The translations under genes were made by a program, and so were the position numbers. Shown here one piece after another: positions 38,030-49,940 of a DNA stretch of 64,000 bases (the stretch's first letter is position 1; the number at the start of each line of letters is the position of its first letter). Source of the stretch: Tritrichomonas musculus. Taxonomy: Eukaryota; Parabasalia; Tritrichomonadida; Tritrichomonadidae. Below the pieces are notes generated by a model that saw only the letters and a program-made list of their open reading frames with translations, ran no database searches and was not told where the DNA came from. The stretch lies in contig JAPFFF010000009.1 in the NCBI GenBank assembly GCA_039105265.1, positions 434,001-498,000 on the forward strand. The letters run 5' to 3'.

Positions 38030-40495
38030 TTAATCCAAACAAAAAGCATATTTAGCTGATTCTTGAATGAAAGGGAATCTGGATGGATTTCCCTTCAAAG
38101 TAATTCTCATCTGATTTCCATCATATTCCAAATCAGCCAAATAAACCAAATCAGGAGCCAATAGAAAAGCAACACAAGTTTCGCCTTCTCTTTCACCCAA
38201 GACAAAAATTCTTCTCTTTCTAAGAGATTCATTATCGGCAATGGCAACTCCGCTTAAATTGAACTGAAGAGTCGAAAGAGTCTCACTTTTCCATTTCTCA
38301 AGGAAATCTTTTCTAAACATCTTAAACGGCTTCGTAATTGATCTGAAGTCGATGAAATCAGTAAAGAATAAGTTTCCTGCAGAAGTTCTCAATGCGAAAT
38401 CCATGGAAACTGCTGAAACAGTCGATGAATTCTTTTCTGTTTTGGGAATAATTGCATCTTTGCTGAAGTAGAAAGGAATCTCAATACAGAATTCGTCATT
38501 GGGTTCGAGAACATCAGGAAAATCAATATTTTTGTCAATAGTAAAGCCAGCACCATTAGCATTTAAGGCCAAAGCGAAATAGGATAACGATTGGCCTTCA
38601 GTTGATCTATTGATTACTTGAAGGTAATATTTCTCTGGATCCCAATCACTATTGATTTCAATAGGAACAGGTGAGTTCCGAAGTGGAAGAGGTCTCCATT
38701 TCCTTGAAGAGTCGTCGTCATCGTCGGGATTGAATAGTTGAACATTTGAAACGAAACTGGATGGAACAATATGCAAAACACCAGATGCATTTCCCATATT
38801 TCTTAAGAGTTCTGTTAAAACTTCCTTGGTGAATTGATTTCCAGAATGCTCAACACTTTCTTTTGTAAACAAGCAGACTCTTCGAGCTGCACTTTGGTCC
38901 ATTGAAAGAAGCCTCCAATAAAGCATTGCCCTATTCTTTACATCTGGTAAGATTGACTCTTTGGTTGCTTCATTTAATACATACTGTAATTGATCTTTGG
39001 TATCGTCTAATTTTTCAAGATATGCCTTTACAACAGCCGTAATAATTTGAAGTTGAACTTCTGGATCTTCATCGTGGAAAGTATCTAGAAATGGGTCGAG
39101 CAAAACATCAACTTTTTCAATCAATCCACAATATTCTCCTAGAATCCAAATGAGGCTTGATTTAGATTCAGGATCTTTTACATATTCAGCCTTTGAGCAT
39201 ATTGTGCCAATAACTGATTCGAAATCTCCAGGATATTTTCGAAGTAAATCACAAAGAACAATAATTGACTCTTCAACGGCGTATTCTGCCTTTCCTTCAA
39301 CTAACTTGACGAGAATTGACACGCATCGTCGACTTGCAATTGGTAACTTTAATGCAATTTGGCCAATACATTTGATTGTTTTTCTAACAAAGTGAACATC
39401 AACTGAATTTGTATATTCATTGAATTCATCTAAAACCAAGTCAACATTTGATGCATTTGCTATTGTTACAATGATATATAATTTTTCCATTTTTATGTAT
39501 GAAGGATCATTGTATTTGCAGAAGAATAAACGAACTTCTTTTGATAAAGCTTTTGGAAATTTACAAACAAATAAGCTTAACGTTCGAAGCACAACATATT
39601 GAATTTCTGGATCAGCTGCGTTTCCACTAACGAGGCCAATAAAAGGCGGTACAATTGAAGAAAATAGATCTTGAGGTCGTTTGTCTGTATAATCCATAAA
39701 TAAAAAGATGCATTTGAATGCTCCAATTACAACCATTGCATCTGCACTTTTAAGCAATGGAATTAATCTATCAATGAGATTCAGTGCTTCTTCTGAATCT
39801 TCTGGTTCATATTTAGCCAGAGTATCAAAAAGGATAGTTTGGCACCAACATGAACTATTTCCAATGGCACTAAGAACTGGTGTAATTGTATTTCTGTTAA
39901 AAATATGTATCGGTGTTGTCCTTCTTTCATTGATTTCGAGTATTGATGCTGTTGTATTTGATATAACCATTGGATTGTCGTCGTGTAAAAGAGATATTAA
40001 GGATGAAAAGAGATCTGAGTTTTCAACAGCTTCTGGGATTACTTCAAAAAGTTTTGAAACAGCAAGAGCTGCAGTTTTTCGAACATATGGATCTCTATCT
40101 TGCAAAACTTTTTTGAGGGGAATAATCATACTTTCAGCAACCGTATCAATTTTGATTCGGCTCATTGTACGAATTGCAAGAGCTTGAATTAGTGGGTTAG
40201 GATCTTCCATATCTTGTATAAACGTATTAACAACCATTATTGATTGCTCCGATTCTTCTAAAGAGTAGGTGACAATATAGTGATAAACTAGTCGTTTAAG
40301 CTCAATATCGTCTGTTTTAACGCATCGAAGCATAGATGAAAATAAAAGAGCAATATTATCTTTGTCGCCAGTACGCATTAAAGAGCAAACACGCTTTGCT
40401 GCTTTTTTTCTTGTAGAAATATCATTCGAATCCAAGGCGTCACGAAGCTGATTTAATTCTATTTTCTCATTTTCTGCGTGAAATAGACTTCGCAT
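38030..40495 (-). CDS. Beta-adaptin, large subunit of an AP adaptor complex
   Basis: An 821-residue beta-type adaptin. The trunk (residues about 10-570) shows the family blocks: ELNQLRDALDSNDISTRKKA near the N-terminus, LVYHYIVTYSLE, DMEDPNPLIQALAIRTMSRI, and DRDPYVRKTAALAVSKLFEV, then SLIWILGEYCG and VKNRAMLYWRLLS. An acidic hinge (about 590-605) leads to a C-terminal appendage. AP complexes link cargo and clathrin to trans-Golgi or endosomal vesicles, and beta subunits bind the dileucine-signal hemicomplex partner. The strong blocks suit AP-1 or AP-2 beta (one beta may serve both in protists), while the short hinge without an obvious clathrin box is nearer AP-4. I cannot decide by eye. Confidence 0.88.
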   Translation of the reverse strand: MRSLFHAENEKIELNQLRDALDSNDISTRKKAAKRVCSLMRTGDKDNIALLFSSMLRCVKTDDIELKRLVYHYIVTYSLEESEQSIMVVNTFIQDMEDPNPLIQALAIRTMSRIKIDTVAESMIIPLKKVLQDRDPYVRKTAALAVSKLFEVIPEAVENSDLFSSLISLLHDDNPMVISNTTASILEINERRTTPIHIFNRNTITPVLSAIGNSSCWCQTILFDTLAKYEPEDSEEALNLIDRLIPLLKSADAMVVIGAFKCIFLFMDYTDKRPQDLFSSIVPPFIGLVSGNAADPEIQYVVLRTLSLFVCKFPKALSKEVRLFFCKYNDPSYIKMEKLYIIVTIANASNVDLVLDEFNEYTNSVDVHFVRKTIKCIGQIALKLPIASRRCVSILVKLVEGKAEYAVEESIIVLCDLLRKYPGDFESVIGTICSKAEYVKDPESKSSLIWILGEYCGLIEKVDVLLDPFLDTFHDEDPEVQLQIITAVVKAYLEKLDDTKDQLQYVLNEATKESILPDVKNRAMLYWRLLSMDQSAARRVCLFTKESVEHSGNQFTKEVLTELLRNMGNASGVLHIVPSSFVSNVQLFNPDDDDDSSRKWRPLPLRNSPVPIEINSDWDPEKYYLQVINRSTEGQSLSYFALALNANGAGFTIDKNIDFPDVLEPNDEFCIEIPFYFSKDAIIPKTEKNSSTVSAVSMDFALRTSAGNLFFTDFIDFRSITKPFKMFRKDFLEKWKSETLSTLQFNLSGVAIADNESLRKRRIFVLGEREGETCVAFLLAPDLVYLADLEYDGNQMRITLKGNPSRFPFIQESAKYAFCLD

Positions 40496-40933
40496 TTGAT
40501 AGATTTGAAATTGGTAAAAACAATAATGGGATATATATTGAGAAATTATTGAGTTTTCATAATTATTTTATTAATTTTATATTTATTTAATTATTTACTA
40601 TATAAAAATTTTATTTAAACATACAATAGTTTCTTTGATTTATTACTTTATTAAGCAAAATAAAATTTGAATGTTAACTTGTCCATATACATTTCAATAT
40701 TTCAATTTTTATCGGACTTTTTCATATCCATATTTTTGGTTGTTGCTGCATAAAAACGAGCTAGAGTATGTTATTGTTTGCCCATACATGCATAAATATT
40801 AGAAAAATTTTCTTAAAATAAAAATTATTTGAATGAAATATAAAATTTATTTTAGATAGAAAAAAACAGCCAGTAGGTTAAACGTATCGAATATGAAACA
40901 AGTATGCAATGCAATTTTCAAAAACTGAATAAA
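40496..40933. other. Intergenic region, nothing recognised
   Basis: AT-rich spacer between the coiled-coil gene and the beta-adaptin gene, both on the minus strand. It presumably contains the beta-adaptin promoter. No coding frame is seen. Confidence 0.5.
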
Positions 40934-41554
40934 TTAAACAAAATTGAGTTTGAAGAAATTTTTTCTCTTCCTGCGTGCCTCATTGTTCACTATATACAAT
41001 GTATCACTAAATTGAAGTAAACTATTTAACTTTGATGCCTTTGGAATAGGATTTTCATTAATAACTATCAATCTTGAATATTTTTCTATTTCATCCTGGC
41101 TTTCAATATATTCCTTAGATTTTTTTGATATTTGTGAAATTAATTGTTCTACTTTTTGAAAATTGTTAGTTGCTGTTGGCGGCTTTTCTTTGCATTTATT
41201 AAGAATATCTTTATAAAATTGATTAGTCATTTCTTCTTCCGCGCACATCACTGGCATAAGGCTATTTTGGATGATTGATTTCTGAGCATCAATTTCGTTT
41301 TGAATTCCCTTCAAATCATTAACTAGACTTTCAAGAGTTTTTTGAGCTGAATTCCTTTTTGCTCTTTCTTTTTTTTGCTCTTCTAATATCGCTTCTATTT
41401 GAATTTTTATGTTAATATCAGAGACCTCTTCATCTTTTGATTTCTGAAGTTCTGATTTTTCTTTTTTTAAATTAGCTAACTTTTCATAAAGTTCTATATT
41501 CCCGGACTGTAGTTGCTTTAGTTCAGCAGATAATGTTTCAATTTCACTTTTCAT
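40934..41554 (-). CDS. Small coiled-coil protein (206 aa)
   Basis: A 206-residue protein that begins MKSEIETLSAELKQLQSGNI and is predicted as coiled coil over residues 1-100 and again at about 125-160, with a basic tail (RRKRKNFFKL). No catalytic motif or membrane segment is seen. Such proteins often belong to cytoskeletal or tethering assemblies, but nothing here points to one. The start is the ATG ending at 41,554. Confidence 0.65.
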   Translation of the reverse strand: MKSEIETLSAELKQLQSGNIELYEKLANLKKEKSELQKSKDEEVSDINIKIQIEAILEEQKKERAKRNSAQKTLESLVNDLKGIQNEIDAQKSIIQNSLMPVMCAEEEMTNQFYKDILNKCKEKPPTATNNFQKVEQLISQISKKSKEYIESQDEIEKYSRLIVINENPIPKASKLNSLLQFSDTLYIVNNEARRKRKNFFKLNFV

Positions 41555-41990
41555 TTCTTTATTAAAAATTTTTAATCATCTGTTTTCTATTATCAATTGA
41601 ATTCAATTTTTTACTGTTTTTAAATAATTAAAATTTTGTTTTCAATTACATTCAATTATATAAAATATAAAGTGCCCCAAAAAAATAGGGGTCTCATTCA
41701 ATAAAATAGGGGTCGACGATCAAGTTAAGAAAAAATTGAATATTTTTTCAGAAAACTTAATATATAGTTTTATATTAAGGTACAAATCTAGTACGTTTAG
41801 AAACCGCAAAATTATTTCACAAAATTTTTTATGAGACAAAACTTTCAAAAACAAATTGCATTAAAAAGTTAAAAATTGTAGAGATCTAGAAGATTTTACA
41901 AACTTAAATTAAATGTTCTTCCTAGTTAAGTCATAAATTCATAAATAACCAACTAAAATGACATCGAGTTGATCAATTTTTGTAAAATAT
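41555..41990. other. Intergenic region, nothing recognised
   Basis: AT-rich sequence between the coiled-coil gene and the first long inverted-end transposon copy. Its last eight bases (TAAAATAT, 41,983-41,990) are the left target duplication of that element. Confidence 0.6.
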
Positions 41991-44743
41991 AAAGGTATGG
42001 AAACTCTTTTTCAATTCAATTTTGTTTTATGCAAAAAAAGCTTGAATATTAATCATTTTTAATTAAAAATTGATCCATCTTCATGTATATAATATTTGCA
42101 ACACAAATATAAAATCAAAAAAATATAATTTTAATTTTATTACTGAAAAACAACAAAAAAAAAAAAAATGTAAAAAGTTGAAATTTTTGATCAACAAAAA
42201 TTCCTCATCAAAATTTAATACATGTATAATATTGATCCTACGGATTCTTAACATACTTAATAATAGCATGAAAGTGCTGAATTCAAATCATATAAAATAT
42301 GTAATAAGAAAAAAATGTTTTTTTTAGAAAAAATCAATTTGAAAAAGAACGAGTCGACAAAAGTTTTTAGTTTTTTTATATGTTCTTCATTTTTTTATTT
42401 ATTAGAAAATAAAATAAAAAAAGGCCATGTTTTTCGAGTGGATTTCGAGATCTTATATGATGTTATCAATTTTTTGTATACTTCATATCACAGATGATAT
42501 GAAATTTATTTTTGACCATAGTAGGCGAATTTTTTTTCACCAAATAGGTTAATTTATTAAAAAAAAAATTTGTATATAAAGCATAAATTCTTTCACAATT
42601 TCTTTCCCTAAATCTCAAACAAGCTCTCCGATTTTACAAACTAACAGTGATTTACATAACAATTCTCTTTTAAATTCCAACACATATTATTTTTCTTATA
42701 ATCAAATGATTTATTTTTATTATTCATAGATTTTTCTAAATTTTTGATCAATATTAGAATAAATATTGTTATTACAATTAGATTTGTTTATTAATTTATT
42801 TGAATTTATGTTAGTTGTGGAAATTTATCCTTTTGTCACTTTTTAGGATAAGTTTGGGATAAAAAAAAAAAAATAAAAAAAAATAAGCAAAAGTGGTGTA
42901 TGATAAATTGTATCTATTTATATATGCTTTTTTTTTGGAGAAAAAAAGAAAGTATAAAAATTTTGGAATAAAAATAAAAATTTTGGATTTTTTTTTTTGC
43001 AATATTGCAGTAGATAAATAAATTTTGTTTTGTAAATATATCGCTGAATATTAAATTGACAGTCAGTATCGAAGTTAATAAAAAATAAAAAAAAAAGTGA
43101 GCAAAAATAGAAAAACAGGATAAAATTTGTTACAAATTGCTAGAACTATTAACGATAATTGTTGTTCATATAATGATTAAATGCTTTCTCTTGTAAACAA
43201 AGTTGATTCCATCCAAAAAAAATATTTCTAAACGTAAAATTTTTTTCTATTAATTTACTCTCAAAATTTTCTAAAATTTTGAATATAATTGAATCTAAAA
43301 ATACGTAAAATCTACAATAAATATATGATATATCATATATTATATTATATTTATTTCAAAAAGATATTGAATATACTTATTGAAATAATTTCAATTAAGC
43401 TATAAATACAAAAAGTTATAGAATTCAAAAATAGTTAATCGTGCATTGAATTTTTATAATAGATAGAATTAATTCAAAATGAATATTCCAAATAATAAAA
43501 CGAATTAACTTCATTTTATATCATATATATATATATATAAATATACATAAACTATATATATTGACATTAATAAGAATTTAATTAAGATAAACAAAAGATA
43601 TGATTATTTATATACAAAACGATGATTTTTTAACCAATCACATCATTATTATATAATGTGAGATGATGAAAAAAAATATTTTGTTACCTTTTTTTACATA
43701 TTCATCATTGTTTTTGATTAACTTATTTTTTTCGATGAAAAAAAAGCAATTCTCGCAAATTTTGAAAATTGCAATAAAAATTTTAAATAATATTCCAAAT
43801 AATGATAATAAAACAGCTAAAAATGATATTATTTAAACAAAAACTTTCCTTTTTAATAATAAATAAATATTATATTTAAATTAAAAAATTTTGTTTTTTT
43901 TTGTTTTTCCACGCTTTCCTCAGATCATTACTTAAAATTTACGAGTTTTTCTTAAAAAAAAAATTTAGGATAAATTTAGGATAAAATTTTGTTTAAAGGA
44001 TAAATTTCCACACCTAAGAATTTATGAATGATTCTTCACTATATTTTTTATGCAAAATCGGAGAGCTTGTTTGAGATTTAGGGAAAGATATTATGAAAGA
44101 ATTATCTCTATTTGGTTTAGTTATCCGTGATTTGTTAAAATCTTCTAGAGATTTGCTTTGCGAATCGCTTTTATTTGGTAAAATTTGGGGACTTTGTTGT
44201 GTGTTGTCCAGCAAATAATTTTCTAACAAATCTAAATGATTTTTTAATTTCTTAAAGATTCTATTTTGTTCATCATTTTAGAATGGAAAAGATGGTTTAA
44301 AAGAACAGGGAATTGAATTTGAAATATAAATGTGAGGAAAAATATGAAACAATTTCTCAAAGAAACTCATATAACTTTTGGAAAAAATAAATTCATCTTT
44401 TAGGTCAAAAAAAAATTTACCTGTTAGGTCAAATTGGTTCATATCACTTATGATATGAAATATCAATCCAACGAATTACGCGTTATTTCGGTACAAAATA
44501 TAATATATTTATATAATTATATTTGAAAAAGTAATAATAAAATAAAAATAATTATATTTTTTTTTGAATTAAAATAGCCAGATTTGGATTCAATTTTTTG
44601 GAAAAAAATAATCTATCTTTATCTTAAATTCCTCTCGAAAAATATGCCTTTTTTATATTATATTTATCATTAATACTATCATTAAAAAATTATATTCTGA
44701 AATAAAAATGATCTGTCGAGTGGATGGAAGTTTCCATACCTTT
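41991..44743. mobile_element. DNA transposon copy A, 2,753 bp, 8-bp target duplication, long inverted arms
   Basis: The ends are perfect 15-base inverted repeats, AAAGGTATGGAAACT, at 41,991-42,005 and 44,729-44,743. The 8-base direct repeat TAAAATAT flanks the element (41,983-41,990 and 44,744-44,751). Inside, the left and right arms are inverted copies of one another in patches over hundreds of bases: a FPKSQTSSP-like reading at about 42,598 has its inverted partner near 44,085, and an AAAAAAGGC then TTTTTCGAG block lies near 42,419 and, inverted, near 44,650. There is no transposase. The 8-bp duplication fits MULE, hAT or P-type elements, and MULEs are common in trichomonads, but the superfamily is open. 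Confidence 0.82.
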
Positions 44744-44903
44744 TAAAATATATAATAATATCGACTAAAATAATATCAAATGCATAAAAAATAAATTAAA
44801 ATGTATATGGTTCTATGATTAATTTATTTTTTCCCTGATACAACACTTTTTCATATACAATTAATAATATTTATCTCGTTTTGATGCTGTATCGATTCTT
44901 AAA

Positions 44904-46086
44904 AAAGGTATGGAAACTCTTTTTCAATTCAATTTTATTTTATGCAAAAAAAGCTCGAATATTGATCATTTTTTATTAAAAATTAGTCCATCGTCATGTA
45001 TATAATATTTGTAGCATAAATATAAAATCAAAAAAATATAATTTTAATTTTATTACCGAAAAACAAGAAAAAAATGAAATCCAAAAATTTGCAATTTTTG
45101 ATCAACGGAAAAAACCTCATCAAAGTTTAATACATATCTAATATTGTTTTATCATATTATTAACATATTTGAAAATAGCATGAAAGTGCTTAATTCAAAT
45201 CTCATAAAATGCATAATGAGAAAAAAATGTTTTTTTAAGAAAAAATCAATTTAAAGATGAACGAGTCGACAAAAGTTTTTAGTTTTTTTATATGTTCTTC
45301 ATTTTTTTATTTATTAGAAAATAAAATAAAAAAAGGCCATGTTTTTCGAGTGGATTAGGAGATCTTATATGATGTTATCAATTTTTTGTATAGTTCATAT
45401 CATTGATGATATGAATTTTATTATTGACCAATAAAGATGAAAATTTTTTGACCACAAAGGTTAATTTATTTTTTTTATAGTATTTCTTCCAAAGACACAA
45501 ATAAACTCAACAAAATAACTAAATAAGAGTAGTTTACAAAACAATTCTTAGTTATATCCCAGCGCATCGTGGAAAAGTAAACCATGCAAAGATAATTATT
45601 TTAGAATGTCTTTTCCTAAAGCTCAAACAAATTCAAAAAACTCACTAAATAAGATCGTTTTACAAAATAATTCTTTTATTAATTCCAGTATGTTTTATTT
45701 TCCTTATAAACAAATAAATTATAGATAGTTTTTTCATCTGCTAACTATGTGCTGGAATTTGTACGATAGTTATTTTGTAAATCGCTTTTATTTAGTAAAT
45801 TTGGCGAATTTGCTTGAGTTTTAGGAAAAAATATTAAAAATGAATAATCTTTGCTTGGTTTGCTTATCCATGATGTATAATCAACAAATAAAATGGAAAA
45901 AGTGATTTGAATTAAGATAACCAGATTAGGATTCAATTTTTTACAAAAAAATAATTTATTTTTATCTTAAATTCCTCTCGAAAAATATGTCTTTTTTATA
46001 TTATATTTATCATTAATACTGTCATTTAAAAATTATATATTGAAAGAAAAATGATCTGTCGAGTGGATAGAAGTTTCCATACCTTT
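44904..46086. mobile_element. DNA transposon copy B, 1,183 bp, shorter member of the same family
   Basis: It starts with the same AAAGGTATGGAAACT end and finishes with its complement. About 550 bases at the left (44,904-45,460) match copy A's 41,991-42,545, and about 160 bases at the right (45,925-46,086) match copy A's 44,585-44,743. The middle is shorter and different. Flanks TTCTTAAA and TTTTTAAA give an imperfect target duplication. No transposase is present. It sits only 152 bases from copy A in the same orientation. Confidence 0.82.
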
Positions 46087-47035
46087 TTTTTTAAAAAAAT
46101 AAATCAGTTTAGTTTTCTTATTTGTAAGTTAAATATAATCATTATTAGAGTAAATCATATTTCATTTCTTATATGATATTAAATACTATCTTGATATTTC
46201 AGAATAATAAGCCATTTTCTATTCCAAAACTTTTATATACTAGAGAAAAATGCTAATTGCTATTCCAAAATGCATATTGCAACAAAATTTTGATTATTTC
46301 AAAAAATGTTACATTTTAAGCAAATAGATTGAAAATTGAGCTATTTCTCAAAAAAAGCTTTATCAATAAAAGTATTTTTATTCAAGAAATCATGAATTTT
46401 CAAAAAATTTTTACTTTGATGCAATTTGAAATATCAAAAAAATATAATTGTAAAGGAAAACTATCTTTTACTGTTAGTATTCTTTTTAAATGGCGATAGT
46501 ATAAAAAATGAAAAAATAGGTTGGTATTCTTTTTTAAAAGGAAAACTATCTTTTACTGTTAGTATTCTTTTTAAATTGCGATAGTATAAAAAATAAACTG
46601 AACAATTTGCTAATTGTATAAAAAATGAAAAAATAGGTTGCACTTATTTATTTATAAATTATTTTTCTTTTTTTAAATAGATATAAAAATATTAAAAAAA
46701 AATAAGAAGATATTTTTTTCGAACCTTAGCTTATTCTATCTCTTTGCTATTACAATTAAGCTAAATACTAAAAATAAGTTCAATTTTTTTAATTTATATA
46801 AATAAAAACAATTATCAATAATCCTTTTTTTCTGAACTTTATTTTTAATAAAACATTCAATTTCTTACCATGATGACCAACCATGTAAAACGGCAAACAA
46901 ACTGTTAAACCGAAAAATCATTAAAATAAATGAAACATTGAGATATGTTTCATTTATAAAACCAAATTTTCAAACGGTCAACTGTCAGATGAGACGATTC
47001 AAATGATTCATCAAAGTTTGATGGCAAACAGACGA
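46087..47035. repeat. AT-rich spacer with an 85-bp tandem duplication
   Basis: Two copies of an approximately 72-base segment starting AAAGGAAAACTATCTTTTAC lie 85 bases apart, at 46,452 and 46,537. No gene is seen. The left end of the Polinton lies somewhere in or just right of this spacer. Confidence 0.7.
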
Positions 47036-47300
47036 TAATAATTTACAATATTATACCTCTTCTATGCAAATGTTTTTAAATTTCTATCCATAAATGTTAC
47101 AAAACAAATATTCAATTTATATCAAAGTTTGATATCATTCTTAAGAACGTTTATACAATAGCAAACTGTAATAATTTACAATATTATACCCCTTCTATGC
47201 AAATGTTTTTAAATTTCTATCCATAAATGTTACAAAACAAATTTTCAATTTATATATAAATTATGATATCATACTCAAGAACGTTTATTCAATAAATCAT
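47036..47300. repeat. 133-bp tandem repeat at the presumed Polinton left end
   Basis: Two copies, offset by 133 bases, share long identical blocks such as AATTTACAATATTATACC and CTTCTATGCAAATGTTTTTA. They lie directly outside the integrase stop codon, where Polintons carry their terminal inverted repeat. Whether they are terminal sequence can be tested only with the right end. Confidence 0.65.
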
Positions 47301-47377
47301 TCAAATTTTAAATAAAATAATAATACAATATAATAAAATATAATAATTTTTGTTTTTTACGATTTTTATTAATTATT

Positions 47378-48250
47378 TCAGTAATAAATATAGCAAGCAT
47401 CAGCTTGCCCCTCGTAATGAGGCATTGTTTGCCAAGCCTCTTCTGGCGTCATGTCGCGATTGGTAATTTCTTTTAATCCATGATGATGCCAAACTGTATT
47501 ATATTCTTGTATCAGAGAATCAAGATATTCTCCACGTAATCGTTTTTCTTTTGGCTTTGTATTTTCTAAAGTTTGCCAGAATCTTTCAATCTTGCCATTT
47601 TCCTCTGGTGTATATGGTGTAACACAATGGCATTGAATCTTTCTGGTTTTCAGTGCATTTTTAAAAGTTTTTCCTACAAACTCTTTTCCATTATCTATAA
47701 TAATGGTCTTTGGTTTATTGCATTTATCTAATGCATTGATTAATGATTCCGCAGTTAACTCCATTGTTTTCTGTTCCAGGAGTTCATAATGTACTATTTT
47801 GCGTGATCTATCATCAATGTAAGCAATTAAGTAGTATTGCTTGAAATCTTCATCTAAATATTTTTCAGTAAAGTGGAGGTCAGTATGCCAGGCTTGGCCT
47901 GTGTATTTAGCTACGTATCTCTGGTCATGTATTTGTGGTGCATGATATTCAGCACCTCTTGTATAAAGATCATCATAATCGTATATTTTTCTTGTCTTCC
48001 ATTCGGTTAACGTCTTTGGAGCATTGATTTTTTTTTGAGATACTTGATACATACGTTGGTATCCTACGTTAAAGTTGAGTTTGTAATTATTTACAAAATC
48101 TAATTCTGATTGAAATATCATACAAGGAGGTCTACCTTTGTATATTTGTGGATCATCATTAAGTTCTGGGTAGAGTCTCCTTGCTAAGTCATTTCCAACT
48201 CCATATTCTTGTTTTATATGGCGAATAGAGATTCTTTCTTTTCCATTCAT
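47378..48250 (-). CDS. Polinton integrase (DDE, retroviral type)
   Basis: A 290-residue integrase that would insert the linear element DNA into the chromosome. The catalytic core has Asp124 (WHTDLHF), Asp186 (IIIDNGKEF) and Glu222 (PEENGKIERFW), with 35 residues between the last two: the D,D35E pattern. An N-terminal 100 residues without an obvious HHCC zinc site precede the core. The C-terminal part ends with a WHHHGL and MTPEEAW pattern as in retroelement integrases. It lies closest to the presumed left end and is transcribed outward, the usual position. Integrase is the most reliable Polinton hallmark together with PolB. Confidence 0.88.
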   Translation of the reverse strand: MNGKERISIRHIKQEYGVGNDLARRLYPELNDDPQIYKGRPPCMIFQSELDFVNNYKLNFNVGYQRMYQVSQKKINAPKTLTEWKTRKIYDYDDLYTRGAEYHAPQIHDQRYVAKYTGQAWHTDLHFTEKYLDEDFKQYYLIAYIDDRSRKIVHYELLEQKTMELTAESLINALDKCNKPKTIIIDNGKEFVGKTFKNALKTRKIQCHCVTPYTPEENGKIERFWQTLENTKPKEKRLRGEYLDSLIQEYNTVWHHHGLKEITNRDMTPEEAWQTMPHYEGQADACYIYY

Positions 48251-49663
48251 CTAAAATAAAAGACGTTAATGGTTAACATATCATATGTTAATAAAAATAC
48301 GTTATTAGAAAATACGTTAAAATAATTTTTTACTATAATTCATTAAAGAATTATTTTGGAAAATAATTTTTTAATATATGAAATTAAAGTAATAAATATA
48401 TTATACTAAATTTAGATTCTAATCATATTGATAACTGTTTGCAAACAATTTTAAATTGCACAATATAGAAAATTATTCCAAAAGAGTAACATAATATTAA
48501 AGAGTGAATTCTTTGGATTTATATCGTGTAATTTGTATTTGCTTTAGTACAACAAATAAGCACAATTTGCGTCACAATCATTATAATATCACTCATGTTG
48601 GTTCATCTAGATAATGTATTTGTTAACAATTGTACTTAATGAAGATACAATAGTAAAATAAACGGAAATTACTAAATATAGCAGCTTTTATAGCAGCAAT
48701 AACAGTAAAACTAATGTATTAATCACATCAAACTATTCTCAAAGTATTTATTCTTGTTATTTATGTGGTTTTATTAGGAGATCTTTGAAATATTGCACTT
48801 TTCAAATCAGATATTGTACTTTTCAAATTAACTGATTTGTTTTACATGCATCATTATGATTATTCAATAGACAAACGTAATGGAACTAATGAGTTAAACT
48901 GAAACAAATGCAATGAAACTAATGTTAAACTAGATGATGTACCTAGAGACTAATTCTCTAATATTCATTAAATATTTCAGCATATTCAATATTGACATTT
49001 TAAATCTCAAAAGATGAGGATATATTAAAAAGTATGATTAATTGAGCGATTAGTTTTTTTTAATATATCTATAAGAAAACACTCATGGTGCTGGAAGTTA
49101 ATAAGAATGATACACGTAATATTTTCAAAATTAATGAAGGCAGCTTTCATTACAACTAGTATCATAAAATTCTTATTGGGATAGCGCATTGAATGATATA
49201 GGTAATCGGATCAAGTTGATAGTAGTATACGCTTGCTCCAGGATTGAAAATCCACTCCCAAAGCCTTCTGAGCTATGCTCAGGTATACTAAAAAATTACA
49301 TAATCATTAACAAACCTTAAAGTTCAATCTGATATAATTATTTTTTTTTTTTTGACTATAAAATGACTTCTTTCCAATAAAAGATTTCGAAGACCATTAT
49401 GAAATAATGACAACTTATCCATTTCATCTGAGACATAAAGAAACGAACATCGCATATGGAGGAATATATTCTGAAAAATATTGAATGTTAGAGAGATAGG
49501 GTGTGCTTTTGGGAGGTCAGATAAAGTTTAAAGTTAACGGTTGCTACTTTTGAATATTCATCTTTGAATTTACATCTTTGAACCTGACCAAAAATAACAA
49601 CAACGAAAAATAACGAAAAATAGAACTTTCAAAAATTTTTTATTTTTTTATCAGCAATTTATA
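48251..49663. other. 1.4-kb gap in the Polinton with a relic of an HNH gene
   Basis: No complete gene is seen. At about 49,384-49,486 the plus strand encodes a fragment (DFEDHYEIMTTYPFHLRHKE) that matches the N-terminal part of the HNH endonuclease encoded at 52,094-52,696. This is a fossil of a second copy. The end of the gap holds the T-rich promoter of the next gene. Confidence 0.6.
49638..49663 (+). promoter_or_regulatory. T-rich upstream motif with TCAGCAATT
   Basis: The sequence TTTTTTTATCAGCAATTTAT stands directly before the ATG at 49,664. An almost identical block lies before the KilA-N gene at 58,263. TCA fits the trichomonad initiator. Confidence 0.5.
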
Positions 49664-49870
49664 ATGTCAAACCAAGCCGAAACATTAAGCACTCTCATTA
49701 ATAGAATCAATAAAAAGCTAAAAGGTTGGAGACCTGCATTAAAATACCTCTACGATAATGATGATGTTGTTGACGGAGTACTAAAAGAGATAAATCACTT
49801 TATTGAACAACTAAAGAAATTCAACGGTCCTGCTGAATTAATTGCTGAACTTGAAGAGCTCATTTATTAA
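49664..49870 (+). CDS. Small Polinton protein (68 aa)
   Basis: A 68-residue acidic helical protein starting MSNQAETLSTLINRINKKLK, without recognised domain. It is supported by the promoter motif it shares with the KilA-N gene and by a clean frame in a gene-dense element. A role in the particle or in replication cannot be chosen. Confidence 0.5.
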   Translation: MSNQAETLSTLINRINKKLKGWRPALKYLYDNDDVVDGVLKEINHFIEQLKKFNGPAELIAELEELIY

Positions 49871-49940
49871 AAAGATATCTGAAGTGTCTTCAATGACGTT
49901 TTTATTTTTGTTTTTTGTTTTTTAATTTCACTCTAAAGAT

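Noticed and set aside
44014-44229. 71-residue minus-strand frame with FPKSQTSSP
   Set aside because: It lies in the inverted arm of transposon copy A; related peptide pieces occur in several places and orientations, so it reads as repeat remnant and not as a gene.
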